Below, piece after piece: positions 1-6,082 of a DNA stretch of 7,056 nt. Source of the DNA: Nevskiales bacterium. Its GTDB lineage: Bacteria; Pseudomonadota; Gammaproteobacteria; Nevskiales; Nevskiaceae. A program made the translations under genes and the position numbers. The notes below the pieces were generated by a model. The model did not search any database. It was not told the DNA's origin and saw nothing but the letters and a program-made list of their open reading frames with translations. How positions within the stretch are numbered: the first letter of the stretch is position 1; each line of letters starts with the position of its first letter. Location: contig JAKEEJ010000069.1 in the NCBI GenBank assembly GCA_022616655.1, positions 1 to 7,056 of the forward strand, in the 5' to 3' direction.

Positions 1-576
1 GTACAGCACGAAGAGCCCGATGACCATCAACGCGTCGCCGACGCGCGTGACAATGAAGGCCTTCTGCGCGGCGACGCCGTTCACCGGATCGCGATACCAG
101 AAGCCGATCAGCAGATAGCTGCAGAGCCCCACACCTTCCCAGCCGAAGTACAGGAAGAGCAGGTCGTCGGCGAGCACGAGGAACAGCATGCTCGCGACAA
201 ACAGATTCATGTACGAGAAAAAGCGATCGTAGCCCTCGTCGCCGCGCATGTACCAGGACGCAAACAGGTGAATGAAGAAGCCGACCCCGGTGATGACGCC
301 CAGCATCGTCAGGGATAACGCATCAAGGCGCAGTGCGAACTGCGGCGCGAAATTTCCCACGTGCATCCAGGTCCACAGCACCTGTGTGTAAGCGTGGTCC
401 GGCGGCGGCTGACGCAGGAATTCAACGCCGAGCAGTACCGTCAGCAGCGCCGACAGGCCGACGGAGCCGACGCCGATGATGGCCGCCGGCGTTTCTTTCA
501 GCCGCCCGCGCGCGAACGCCAGAATCACAAATCCGGCGAGCGGGAACACAAAGACGAGGAAGAGCAGGTCGAGCAT
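1..576 (-). CDS. nuoL: NADH-quinone oxidoreductase subunit L (NuoL), N-terminal part, 3' end outside window
   Basis: NuoL is the distal antiporter-like, proton-pumping subunit of the complex I membrane arm. The window shows its first 192 residues (MLDLLFLVFVFPLAGF...); the family is usually slightly above 600 residues, so about two thirds lies beyond position 1. The frame is open to the window edge. Hydrophobic segments fall near residues 1-22, 31-52, 86-108, 121-158 and 176-192. Recognisable signatures are ASWYMRGDEGYDRFF (106-120), GWEGVGLCSYLLIGFW (145-160) and KAFIVTRVGD (172-181). By alignment from memory, E147 matches the essential E. coli TM5 glutamate E144, and D181 matches E. coli D178. 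The ATG at 576-574 gives an E. coli-like N-terminus and has GAGGGG three bases upstream. That ribosome-binding site lies inside the end of a palindromic repeat. Identity is clear; only the missing C-terminus is unknown. Confidence 0.96.
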   Translation of the reverse strand, partial: MLDLLFLVFVFPLAGFVILAFARGRLKETPAAIIGVGSVGLSALLTVLLGVEFLRQPPPDHAYTQVLWTWMHVGNFAPQFALRLDALSLTMLGVITGVGFFIHLFASWYMRGDEGYDRFFSYMNLFVASMLFLVLADDLLFLYFGWEGVGLCSYLLIGFWYRDPVNGVAAQKAFIVTRVGDALMVIGLFVLY

Positions 577-579
577 TTA

Positions 580-585
580 CCCCTC
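580..585 (-). promoter_or_regulatory. Shine-Dalgarno of nuoL, embedded in the repeat end
   Basis: On the minus strand the bases before the nuoL ATG read GGTGAGGGGTAA. The purine run GAGGGG at 585-580 is the only plausible ribosome-binding site, and it is part of the terminal inverted repeat of the element. In RNA it could pair with the other repeat arm (657-669), which would hide it; whether this happens is inference. Confidence 0.7.
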
Positions 586-631
586 ACCCGCGCTTCGCGC
601 GACCTCTCCCTCAAGGAGAGAGGCAAGAAGT

Positions 632-654
632 CCCCCTCCCCTTGAGGGAGGGGG
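632..654. repeat. Strong GC-rich hairpin, 9-bp stem and 5-base loop
   Basis: Positions 632-640 (CCCCCTCCC) pair perfectly with 646-654 (GGGAGGGGG) around the loop CTTGA. The hairpin would form in the nuo transcript between nuoK and nuoL. No U-run follows the stem in the direction of transcription (CTTCTTGCC follows), so it does not look like an intrinsic terminator. A role as an RNA-processing or 3'-exonuclease-stalling structure is possible by analogy with REP elements. Confidence 0.8.
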
Positions 655-689
655 TAGGGGGAGGGGTAACTGTGCGAGGTGCGGCATGT

Positions 690-998
690 TTAGCCCTTCA
701 TCCCCGCCAGCGCATCGGTGTCGAGGCTCTGGTAACGCCGGTACACCTGCAACACGAGGGCCAGCCCCACGCAGGCTTCCGCCGCCGCCAGCGACAGAAT
801 CAGAATGAACAGGATCTGTGCGTCCGGCTGCCCCCAGCGGCTGCCGGCCGCGATGAAGGCCAGGGCCGCGGCGTTGAGCATGATTTCCAGCGACATGAGC
901 ACGAACAGAACGTTGCGGCGCACGAGCATGCCCAGCAAGCCCAGGGCAAACAGCAGGCCGGCCAGGAACAGGCCGTGTTCCATCGATACCGTGCTCAC
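690..998 (-). CDS. nuoK: NADH-quinone oxidoreductase subunit K (NuoK)
   Basis: NuoK is a small three-helix membrane subunit of complex I, homologous to MrpC, that carries two buried glutamates on the proton path. The protein has 102 residues from the GTG at 998, close to the usual length of about 100. Helices fall near residues 7-26, 30-53 and 61-86. E38 (in [15 protein letters not shown]) and E74 (in [12 protein letters not shown]) match the two conserved glutamates known as E36 and E72 in E. coli. The C-terminus ([11 protein letters not shown]) is also E. coli-like. The start is uncertain. GTG at 998-996 has GGGAC four bases upstream and gives [13 protein letters not shown] at 983-981 gives MEHGL, a little shorter than the E. 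coli N-terminus. The upstream gap to nuoJ holds a 148-bp foldback repeat. Membership of the same operon is inferred from order and strand. Confidence 0.97.
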   Translation of the reverse strand: MSTVSMEHGLFLAGLLFALGLLGMLVRRNVLFVLMSLEIMLNAAALAFIAAGSRWGQPDAQILFILILSLAAAEACVGLALVLQVYRRYQSLDTDALAGMKG

Positions 999-1036
999 GA
1001 CTGTCCCGATGCTCCCGGCGTCAGAAAGAAAAGCGC

Positions 1037-1184
1037 TTCACGCAAAGACGCCAGGGCGCAAAGAAAGTCCAGAAAAGAATCGAGGGTTAAAGGCAAAAAC
1101 GAAGCGAGCCGCCTCGTTGCGCTTTTCTTTGTTTTTTCTTTTACACCCATTTGTTTTTTTCTTTCCTTTGCGTCTTTGCGTGAA
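1037..1184. repeat. Foldback (MITE-like) repeat copy A, between nuoJ and nuoK
   Basis: A non-coding 148-bp element is bounded by a perfect 15-bp inverted repeat, TTCACGCAAAGACGC at 1037-1051 and its reverse complement at 1170-1184. The left arm is built from three 8-base units of the CGCAAAGA type, and the right arm from two. The interior is A/T-rich, unlike the flanking genes, with poly-T runs on the plus strand and an imperfect central palindrome (AACGA at 1098-1102, TCGTT at 1114-1118). It aligns along its whole length and in the same orientation with copy B at 1690-1842. No obvious target-site duplication is seen. It resembles dispersed CGCAAAG-rich intergenic repeats that I recall from environmental bacteria, but the family is not verified. 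It starts 38 bases from the nuoK GTG and ends 8 bases from the nuoJ stop. Confidence 0.88.
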
Positions 1185-1192
1185 AGGGTTCT

Positions 1193-1678
1193 TTATTCGT
1201 TTCTGCCGAGATGATAGGCGGCGACCAGACCGGCCAGCAGCAGCATCGAAGCCAGTTCCACCGCCAGCAGGTAGGGACCGTACAAGGCGATACCCACCTG
1301 TTTGGCGCTGACTTCGCCGCCCACGGGACTCGGTACACTCCCGGTGATCAGCAGCAACATTTCAATCAGCAGCAGCAGTGACAGCAGGCCGGGGCCGATC
1401 CAGGCCCGCGGCGCGAGCCAGCGTTGCTCCTGTTCAATCGTGGTGTCGCCCAGGTTCAGCATCATCACGACGAAGATAAACAACACCATGATGGCGCCGG
1501 CATAGACGATCACCTCCAGCATCGCGGCGAACGGCGCGCCGAAGAGGAAAAAGATCACCGCCACCGACAGCAGCGACACAATCAGGTACAGCAGCGCGTG
1601 CACCGGATTCCTGCCGGTGACCGTGAGCAGCGTACTGAGCACGGCGATGAACGCAGCAGTGTAGAAGGCAATTTCCAT
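1193..1678 (-). CDS. nuoJ: NADH-quinone oxidoreductase subunit J (NuoJ)
   Basis: NuoJ is a five-helix membrane subunit of complex I (the ND6 counterpart), next to the quinone chamber at the base of the proton-pumping arm. The protein has 161 residues. Helices lie near 3-20, 27-47, 53-76, 92-112 and 137-156. NPVHALLYLIVSLL (24-37) and EVIVYAGAIMVLFIF (55-69), the conserved helix-3 segment where the pi-bulge occurs, are diagnostic, as are VMMLNL (71-76) and GPYLLAVELASMLLLAGLV (134-152). The chain stops right after AYHLGRNE, so it lacks the polar tail of about 20 residues seen in E. coli NuoJ. Shorter NuoJ proteins are common, so this is not clearly a truncation. The ATG at 1678 gives the E. 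coli-like start MEIAFY but has no good Shine-Dalgarno. Related foldback repeats lie 11 bases upstream and 8 bases downstream. Confidence 0.97.
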   Translation of the reverse strand: MEIAFYTAAFIAVLSTLLTVTGRNPVHALLYLIVSLLSVAVIFFLFGAPFAAMLEVIVYAGAIMVLFIFVVMMLNLGDTTIEQEQRWLAPRAWIGPGLLSLLLLIEMLLLITGSVPSPVGGEVSAKQVGIALYGPYLLAVELASMLLLAGLVAAYHLGRNE

Positions 1679-1689
1679 AAAAGACTTAT

Positions 1690-1842
1690 TTCACGCGAAG
1701 ACGCCAAGGCGCAAAGAAAGACCAGAAAAGATTGGGGGTCAAAAGAGCGAACGAAGCGCGCCGCTTCGTTGCGCTTTTCTTTGTTTTTTCTATTACACCC
1801 ATTGTTTTCTCTTTCCTTTGCGGCTTGGCGTCTCTGCGTGAG
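1690..1842. repeat. Foldback (MITE-like) repeat copy B, between nuoI and nuoJ
   Basis: This is a second copy of the element at 1037-1184, in the same orientation. Its arms, 1690-1716 and 1816-1842, are inverted repeats that match at 23 of 27 positions. Each arm carries three 8-base CGCAAAGA-type units, one more on the right arm than in copy A. The centre holds a perfect 9-bp palindrome, AACGAAGCG (1750-1758) with CGCTTCGTT (1762-1770). The stretch from about 1762 to 1800, reading GCTTCGTTGCGCTTTTC on to TTACACCCATT, is nearly identical to copy A. No coding capacity of its own is evident. It lies 20 bases after the nuoI stop and 11 bases before the nuoJ ATG, and so provides nearly all of this junction. 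Confidence 0.88.
1750..1770. repeat. Central perfect hairpin of repeat copy B
   Basis: AACGAAGCG at 1750-1758 pairs with CGCTTCGTT at 1762-1770 around a 3-base loop (CGC). On the plus strand it is followed by a T-rich stretch (GCGCTTTTCTTTG then six Ts), which gives a terminator-like look in the antisense direction only. In the operon direction the stem is followed by CGCTCTTTTGACC, which has no convincing U-tract. Confidence 0.7.
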
Positions 1843-1861
1843 TTCGGTCGTGTTTTTTGAA

Positions 1862-2407
1862 TTACGGTAACAGCGACTTCACGTCCACCGGCGGATCCTC
1901 GTTCCGGGCCTGCCCCTTGTCCTTGCCGGCGATGGCGAGTCCCGCCACGCGGTAGAAATTGTAGCCGGGCTGCTTGCCCACGCCGTTGATCAGCAGGTGC
2001 TCTTTTTCGTACACCATGTTCTGACGGTCGTACTCGGCCATCTCGTAATCCGGCGTCAGCTGGATCGCATACGTGGGACAGGCCTCCTCGCACAGGCCGC
2101 AGTAGATGCAGCGCGAGAAGTTGATGCGAAACCATTCCGGATACCAGCGGCCGTCCGGTTTTTCCGCTTTCTGCAGCGCAATGCAGCCGACCGGACAGGC
2201 GACCGCGCACAGGTTGCAGGCTACGCAGCGTTCCTCGCCGTCGGGGTCGCGCGTCAACACGATGCGCCCGCGGTAGCGCGGTGGCAGGTAGGGTTTCTCT
2301 TCGGGGTACTGGACGGTGGCCCGTTTGGCAAAGCCGTGCAAGAACAGCCGCCACAGGCTGACGAGCTGGCTCCAGAAGCCGGCGACGAGTTCGACAAGCT
2401 TATGCAT
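1862..2407 (-). CDS. nuoI: NADH-quinone oxidoreductase subunit I (NuoI), 2x[4Fe-4S] ferredoxin-type
   Basis: NuoI carries clusters N6a and N6b, which relay electrons from NuoG towards N2 and quinone at the junction of the two arms. The protein has 181 residues, against about 180 in E. coli. The first 30 residues form an amphipathic membrane-contacting segment. Two ferredoxin motifs follow: C61-VA-C64-NL-C67-AVA-C71-P and C100-IY-C103-GL-C106-EEA-C110-P, so all eight ligands are present. The C-terminus ends in DVKSLLP, as in typical NuoI, so the repeat downstream has not cut into the gene. The ATG at 2407-2405 overlaps the end of nuoH by 8 bases (ATGCATAA), and GAGGG at 2415-2411 is its ribosome-binding site. 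This suggests translational coupling to nuoH. Downstream, a foldback repeat begins 20 bases after the stop. Confidence 0.98.
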   Translation of the reverse strand: MHKLVELVAGFWSQLVSLWRLFLHGFAKRATVQYPEEKPYLPPRYRGRIVLTRDPDGEERCVACNLCAVACPVGCIALQKAEKPDGRWYPEWFRINFSRCIYCGLCEEACPTYAIQLTPDYEMAEYDRQNMVYEKEHLLINGVGKQPGYNFYRVAGLAIAGKDKGQARNEDPPVDVKSLLP

Positions 2408-3398
2408 GCGCCCTCAGCACGAAAGCACCGGTCACCAGCAGGTTGATCAGCGACAGGGGCAGCAGGATTTTCCAGCCGAAGGCCATCAACTGGTCGTAAC
2501 GCGGGCGCGGGATGGCGGCCCGCATCAGGATGAAGAGCAGGATGAAGAAGAACGTCTTGGCAGTAAACGCCAGCAACGACAGGAACACGCCTTCGTTATC
2601 AATGAAAGGAACATCCCAGCCACCCAGAAACAGGACCGTGAGCATGGCAGAGACCAGAATGACCGCCACGTACTCGCCGACGAAGAACATGCCGAACTTC
2701 ATGCCCGAGTATTCGGTGTGGAAGCCGGCGGCCAGTTCGTGCTCGGCTTCCGGCAGGTCCAGCGGCAGGCGATGCGTTTCCGCCAGGCCGGCCACCAGGA
2801 AAATCAGAAAGCCCAGCCATTGGGGCCAGAGGTACCAGTGAGCGATACCGTCCTGTTTCAGAACGATCTCGGTGAGATTGAACGAGCCGGCCTGAATCAC
2901 CACGCCCATCAGCGATAGGCCCATGAAGACTTCGTAGGTCAGGGTCTGGGCCGAGGCGCGCATGGCGCCGAGCAGCGCGTATTTGTTGTTGGACGCCCAG
3001 CCGCCGAGCATCACGCTGTAGACGGCGAGCGAGGTCAGGGCCAGGAAAAACAGCAATCCCACGTTCCAGTCGCCGGCGACGGTAATGCCCGGCGCGACCG
3101 GCACCACGGCAAAGGCGATCAGGATGGTGGCCATGACGATGGCCGGTGCGAGCACGAACACCGGCTTGTCGGCGAACGGCGGTACCCAGTCGTCCTTGGT
3201 GAAAATCTTGATCATGTCGGCCACGACCTGGCCCAGGCCCCAGAAATGGAAGCCGAACAGACCGACGCGGTTCGGGCCGTAGCGGTCCTGCCACCAGCCC
3301 AGGGCGCGGCGCTCGACCCAGATCAGCACGGCCGCGAACAGCACCAGCGCGAGCAGTATCGTGACGACGATGACCGATTGGGGAATAACGAAGCTCAT
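2400..3398 (-). CDS. nuoH: NADH-quinone oxidoreductase subunit H (NuoH)
   Basis: NuoH (the ND1 counterpart) is the membrane subunit that forms most of the quinone-binding chamber and docks the peripheral arm. The protein has 332 residues; E. coli NuoH has about 325. About eight hydrophobic helices are visible, including ones near 7-27, 81-100, 114-131, 157-172, 191-206, 237-260, 272-293 and 308-328. Signatures are [18 protein letters not shown] (29-46), TYEVFMG (154-160) and [20 protein letters not shown] (206-225), followed by [14 protein letters not shown]. The late motif [14 protein letters not shown] (297-310) is diagnostic. The reading frame runs upstream to 3530, but the N-terminus MSFVIPQ at the 3398 ATG fits the family. 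That ATG overlaps the nuoG stop as ATGA with GGGGAA upstream, so the longer start is rejected. The insert around 264-272 is slightly longer than in E. coli. Confidence 0.98.
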   Translation of the reverse strand: MSFVIPQSVIVVTILLALVLFAAVLIWVERRALGWWQDRYGPNRVGLFGFHFWGLGQVVADMIKIFTKDDWVPPFADKPVFVLAPAIVMATILIAFAVVPVAPGITVAGDWNVGLLFFLALTSLAVYSVMLGGWASNNKYALLGAMRASAQTLTYEVFMGLSLMGVVIQAGSFNLTEIVLKQDGIAHWYLWPQWLGFLIFLVAGLAETHRLPLDLPEAEHELAAGFHTEYSGMKFGMFFVGEYVAVILVSAMLTVLFLGGWDVPFIDNEGVFLSLLAFTAKTFFFILLFILMRAAIPRPRYDQLMAFGWKILLPLSLINLLVTGAFVLRAHA

Positions 3399-6082
3399 GC
3401 TTTCCCCAGTGTGACGGCCGCGCCGGCGGCGATAAACGGGACGCCCGGCAGCGCGACCGGGACGCCTACACAGTGCTCCGGCAGTCCGGCGTTGAACTTC
3501 ACCGGCAGATTCAGCGTGACGCCATCGCATTCCAGTTTCGCCATCGTGCCGTCCCGGAGCTGGGCTCTGGCGGCGGTGGCCGGGTGCACGGAGAGTGCGG
3601 TCGTGCCGATGCGGGCGCTCATCACCGGCGCCTGGGCCGACAGCTCCTCGCTACCGAACAGCCGAAACAGTGGAACGGCCTGCAGACCGGTGCTCGCCCG
3701 CAGTTCCGGCGCGAGATAGGCGGGGGTCGCGTCCGCGTGGGATTCAAGCAGTCGCACGCCCGGATCGCCGCCGCGCAGGTGCCCGCCGATTTCCTGTTGA
3801 AACTTGTTGACCGCCTGCGGCGAGTTCCATTGGGGCGCCCAGAACATCGGGATCAGCGCCGCGGGTCTGGTGCCCAGTCCGGTCGCGCCTTCCATCGAGA
3901 AAGCCAGCGGGGTGTCCACGTCCTGTACCGGACGCGGCTCGTGCACGTCCCGTCCGGCGTCCATCGCGGTACGGCCGCTGTAACGGTGCGGCTGGCGCGG
4001 AATGCGTGCGCCGGCCATGCGGAATTTCGCGTTGGGTGCGGCGTGGACGATTCCACTCAGCGCGGGCACCGCCGTCGCACAGGCCTGGATCAGGTCGTCC
4101 AGTGTGTCGCCCAGATTCGCGCCCGTGGCGCGTGCGATGTCTTGCAGCCAGCGCCAGCCCTCTCGAATTCCGGTTTCCGGCGCGGCAAACACCTGGAAAA
4201 AACGCTGGGCACGGCCCTCGTTGTTGACCAGCGTGCCGTCGCTTTCGGCGAAACTGCCGCTGGGCAGCAGTACCGTCGCACGTTCCGTGGTTGCGGTATG
4301 GATGTGATCCAGCACCACCCGGTTCTTGATTCTGCTCAGCGCCGCATTCAGCCGCGGGCCGGGAACGCGGCGGGTCAGATCGTTCTCGGCGACCAGCAGC
4401 GTGTCCACCGTGCCGGCTTCGATGCGCTGGAGCGCCGCCTCCAGCGGTTGGCCGCCCAGCAACGCAGCGCCCACGCTGTTGGCTTCGGCAAACACCAGAC
4501 TGAGGGACGGTCTGCGTCCCGCCCTGGCCAGGGCGGTCACCACATTGGCAGCGGCCTGCAAAACGGCTTTGTGGCCGAGGCTGACGCCGGACACCACCAG
4601 CGGTCGCTCCGCCGCCAGCAAGGACCGCGCAACGTTTGCCGCCAGTGCAAGGGTGGCGGCCTCCAGGCCCGGTACCACGGGCGCGGAAGGGTCCAGCGCG
4701 TGCGCCACGGCCATGCCGAGCCGCGCAATGCCGGCGGGATCGGCGCGCAGGACGCCCGTGGAGATTTCGTCCAGGCCGGTGGCGGCCGGAGTGGCGATGT
4801 ACAGCGGAGACCTTACGTTCTGCGCCAGCGTGCGTACCGAGGCGTCCTGCCACAGCGGGATGTGTGCGGCGGTGGCCTGCGTAAAGCCGGCCTGGCGGGT
4901 GGACTGGCGCAGAGCCAGGGCCAGCCGCGCGCCGGTGTTCAGTACGTCCTCGCCCAGCACCAGCACCGCATCGGCCTGCTCGGCGTCCTTGACCGTTGCA
5001 ACCCGCGCGGGACCGCGCTGCAGGATTTCGATTCCCAGCGCGGTCAGTTCCGTGTCGTGCGGGGATTGGCCGCCATAAAAATTTTCTGCTCCGACCAGGG
5101 CTTTCAGCGCGAAATTGGTTTCCAGCGAAGCCCGCGGCGAGCCGATGCCGATCGCGCGGCCCTGTTTCAGCAGGCGGGCGGAACAGGAAACAGCGTCGTC
5201 TGCCGGGAGCGGTGTCCCATCCCGCAACGGCTGGCGTGGACGGTCCTCGCGATTGACGTGACCGTACCCGAAACGGCCGCGGTCGCAGAGAAAGTAGCCG
5301 TTGAGGTCTCCGTGGTAGCGGTTCTCGACGCGCTTCAGCTTGCCGTAGCGCTCCCCCGGCGAGAGGTTGCAGCCGATGGAGCAGTGCGCGCAGAGGCTGG
5401 GCGCGGTCTGCAAATCCCATTTGCGCGTGTACGATTCGCCGTAGGGTTTGTCGGTGAACACGCCGGTGGGACAGACCTCGACCAGATTGCCGGAGAACTC
5501 GGATTCGAGCACGCCATCTTCCGCGCGCCCGAAATAGACGTTAGCTGCCACGCCGAACTGGTCCAGGTCTTTGCCGCCGGCATAGTCCCTGTAATACCGC
5601 ACGCAGCGGTAGCAGGCGATGCAGCGGTTCATCTCGTGGCCGATGAACGGCCCGAGGTCCTGATTGCGGTGCGTGCGTTTGGTGTGACGGTAGCGCCGGT
5701 AGTTGTGCCCGGTCATCACCGTCATGTCCTGGAGATGGCAGTGGCCGCCTTCCTCGCACACCGGGCAGTCGTGTGGATGGTTGGTCATCAGGAATTCAAC
5801 CACTGAAGCGCGCATCTCTTTCGCATCCGGATGATCCATCGAGAAGCGCGCGTGGTCGGTACAGGGCGTCATGCAGGCCATGACCAGGCGGCCCTGCGTG
5901 TCCTGTTCATCCTTGTACTGAATGACGCCGCACTGGCGGCAGGCGCCGACCGAGCCCAGCGCCGGGTGCCAGCAGAAATACGGCAGGTTGAGTCCCTTGC
6001 CCAGCACGGCCTGCAGGACATTGGTGGAAGCGTCCACCTCCAGCTCGCGGCCGTCCACGACGATTCTGACCTTGTTGTTCAT
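3395..6082 (-). CDS. nuoG: NADH-quinone oxidoreductase subunit G (NuoG), long E. coli-type form
   Basis: NuoG is the large iron-sulfur subunit of the NADH-dehydrogenase arm, passing electrons from NuoF to NuoI. It has 895 residues, similar to the roughly 900 of E. coli. The N-terminal 2Fe-2S domain supplies N1b ligands C37, C48, C51 and C70. The N5 set is H102, C106, C109 and C115. The N4 set is C154, C157, C160 and C204. A further set, C231-x2-C234-x3-C238-x27-C266, is the N7 site, which sits off the main electron path and is missing in many lineages. From about residue 270 on is the molybdopterin-oxidoreductase-like domain, with [20 protein letters not shown] and [20 protein letters not shown], which has no visible catalytic cofactor role here. 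The C-terminal part ([32 protein letters not shown]) is also E. coli-like. The ATG at 6082 overlaps the nuoF stop by 4 bases, and the stop overlaps the nuoH start by 4. Confidence 0.98.
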   Translation of the reverse strand: MNNKVRIVVDGRELEVDASTNVLQAVLGKGLNLPYFCWHPALGSVGACRQCGVIQYKDEQDTQGRLVMACMTPCTDHARFSMDHPDAKEMRASVVEFLMTNHPHDCPVCEEGGHCHLQDMTVMTGHNYRRYRHTKRTHRNQDLGPFIGHEMNRCIACYRCVRYYRDYAGGKDLDQFGVAANVYFGRAEDGVLESEFSGNLVEVCPTGVFTDKPYGESYTRKWDLQTAPSLCAHCSIGCNLSPGERYGKLKRVENRYHGDLNGYFLCDRGRFGYGHVNREDRPRQPLRDGTPLPADDAVSCSARLLKQGRAIGIGSPRASLETNFALKALVGAENFYGGQSPHDTELTALGIEILQRGPARVATVKDAEQADAVLVLGEDVLNTGARLALALRQSTRQAGFTQATAAHIPLWQDASVRTLAQNVRSPLYIATPAATGLDEISTGVLRADPAGIARLGMAVAHALDPSAPVVPGLEAATLALAANVARSLLAAERPLVVSGVSLGHKAVLQAAANVVTALARAGRRPSLSLVFAEANSVGAALLGGQPLEAALQRIEAGTVDTLLVAENDLTRRVPGPRLNAALSRIKNRVVLDHIHTATTERATVLLPSGSFAESDGTLVNNEGRAQRFFQVFAAPETGIREGWRWLQDIARATGANLGDTLDDLIQACATAVPALSGIVHAAPNAKFRMAGARIPRQPHRYSGRTAMDAGRDVHEPRPVQDVDTPLAFSMEGATGLGTRPAALIPMFWAPQWNSPQAVNKFQQEIGGHLRGGDPGVRLLESHADATPAYLAPELRASTGLQAVPLFRLFGSEELSAQAPVMSARIGTTALSVHPATAARAQLRDGTMAKLECDGVTLNLPVKFNAGLPEHCVGVPVALPGVPFIAAGAAVTLGKA

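Larger units (their letters stand above)
577..669. repeat. 93-bp palindromic intergenic element with terminal inverted repeats, between nuoK and nuoL
   Basis: The nuoK-nuoL gap (577-689) is almost entirely this element. Its ends are inverted copies: TTACCCCTCACCC at 577-589 and GGGGGAGGGGTAA at 657-669, matching at 12 of 13 positions. Inside are three hairpins. The first is a 5-bp stem, 589-593 with 597-601. The second is a 6-bp stem, 604-609 with 615-620. The third is a perfect 9-bp stem, 632-640 with 646-654. It resembles REP/BIME-like or MITE-like palindromes that gather between operon genes in proteobacteria, although I cannot assign the family. It encodes nothing. One end directly abuts the nuoL ATG. 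Bases 670-689, next to the nuoK stop, show nothing notable. Confidence 0.85.

Noticed and set aside
632..654. Possible rho-independent terminator between nuoK and nuoL
   Set aside because: The stem is strong but no U-tract follows it in the operon direction, and the essential nuoL gene lies immediately downstream.
1037..1067. CRISPR-like array suggested by short repeated CGCAAAGA units
   Set aside because: The units are 8 bases, contiguous, without spacers, and part of inverted-repeat arms.
642..1311. Overlapping plus-strand open frames at 642-1214 and 805-1311
   Set aside because: They are antisense to nuoK and then read through the repeat, giving low-complexity residues. No ribosome-binding or family evidence supports them.
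1686..2354. Minus-strand open frame covering much of nuoI and running through repeat copy B
   Set aside because: It is out of frame with the NuoI ferredoxin motifs, and its tail is a translation of the repeat. It does not look like a protein.
3399..3530. Extended N-terminus of nuoH with 44 extra residues
   Set aside because: The extension lies inside nuoG in another frame and is Arg-rich. The ATG at 3398 gives the normal NuoH N-terminus and overlaps the nuoG stop as ATGA.
3744..5420. 558-codon open frame on the minus strand, frame-shifted relative to nuoG
   Set aside because: It is an Arg/Gly/Pro/Ala-rich shadow of nuoG, with no motifs and no independent start context.
3473..5806. 777-codon open frame on the plus strand
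   Set aside because: It lies wholly antisense to nuoG, whose cluster motifs and full-length similarity are unambiguous. The long antisense frame reflects GC-rich codon use, and its translation shows no recognisable domain.
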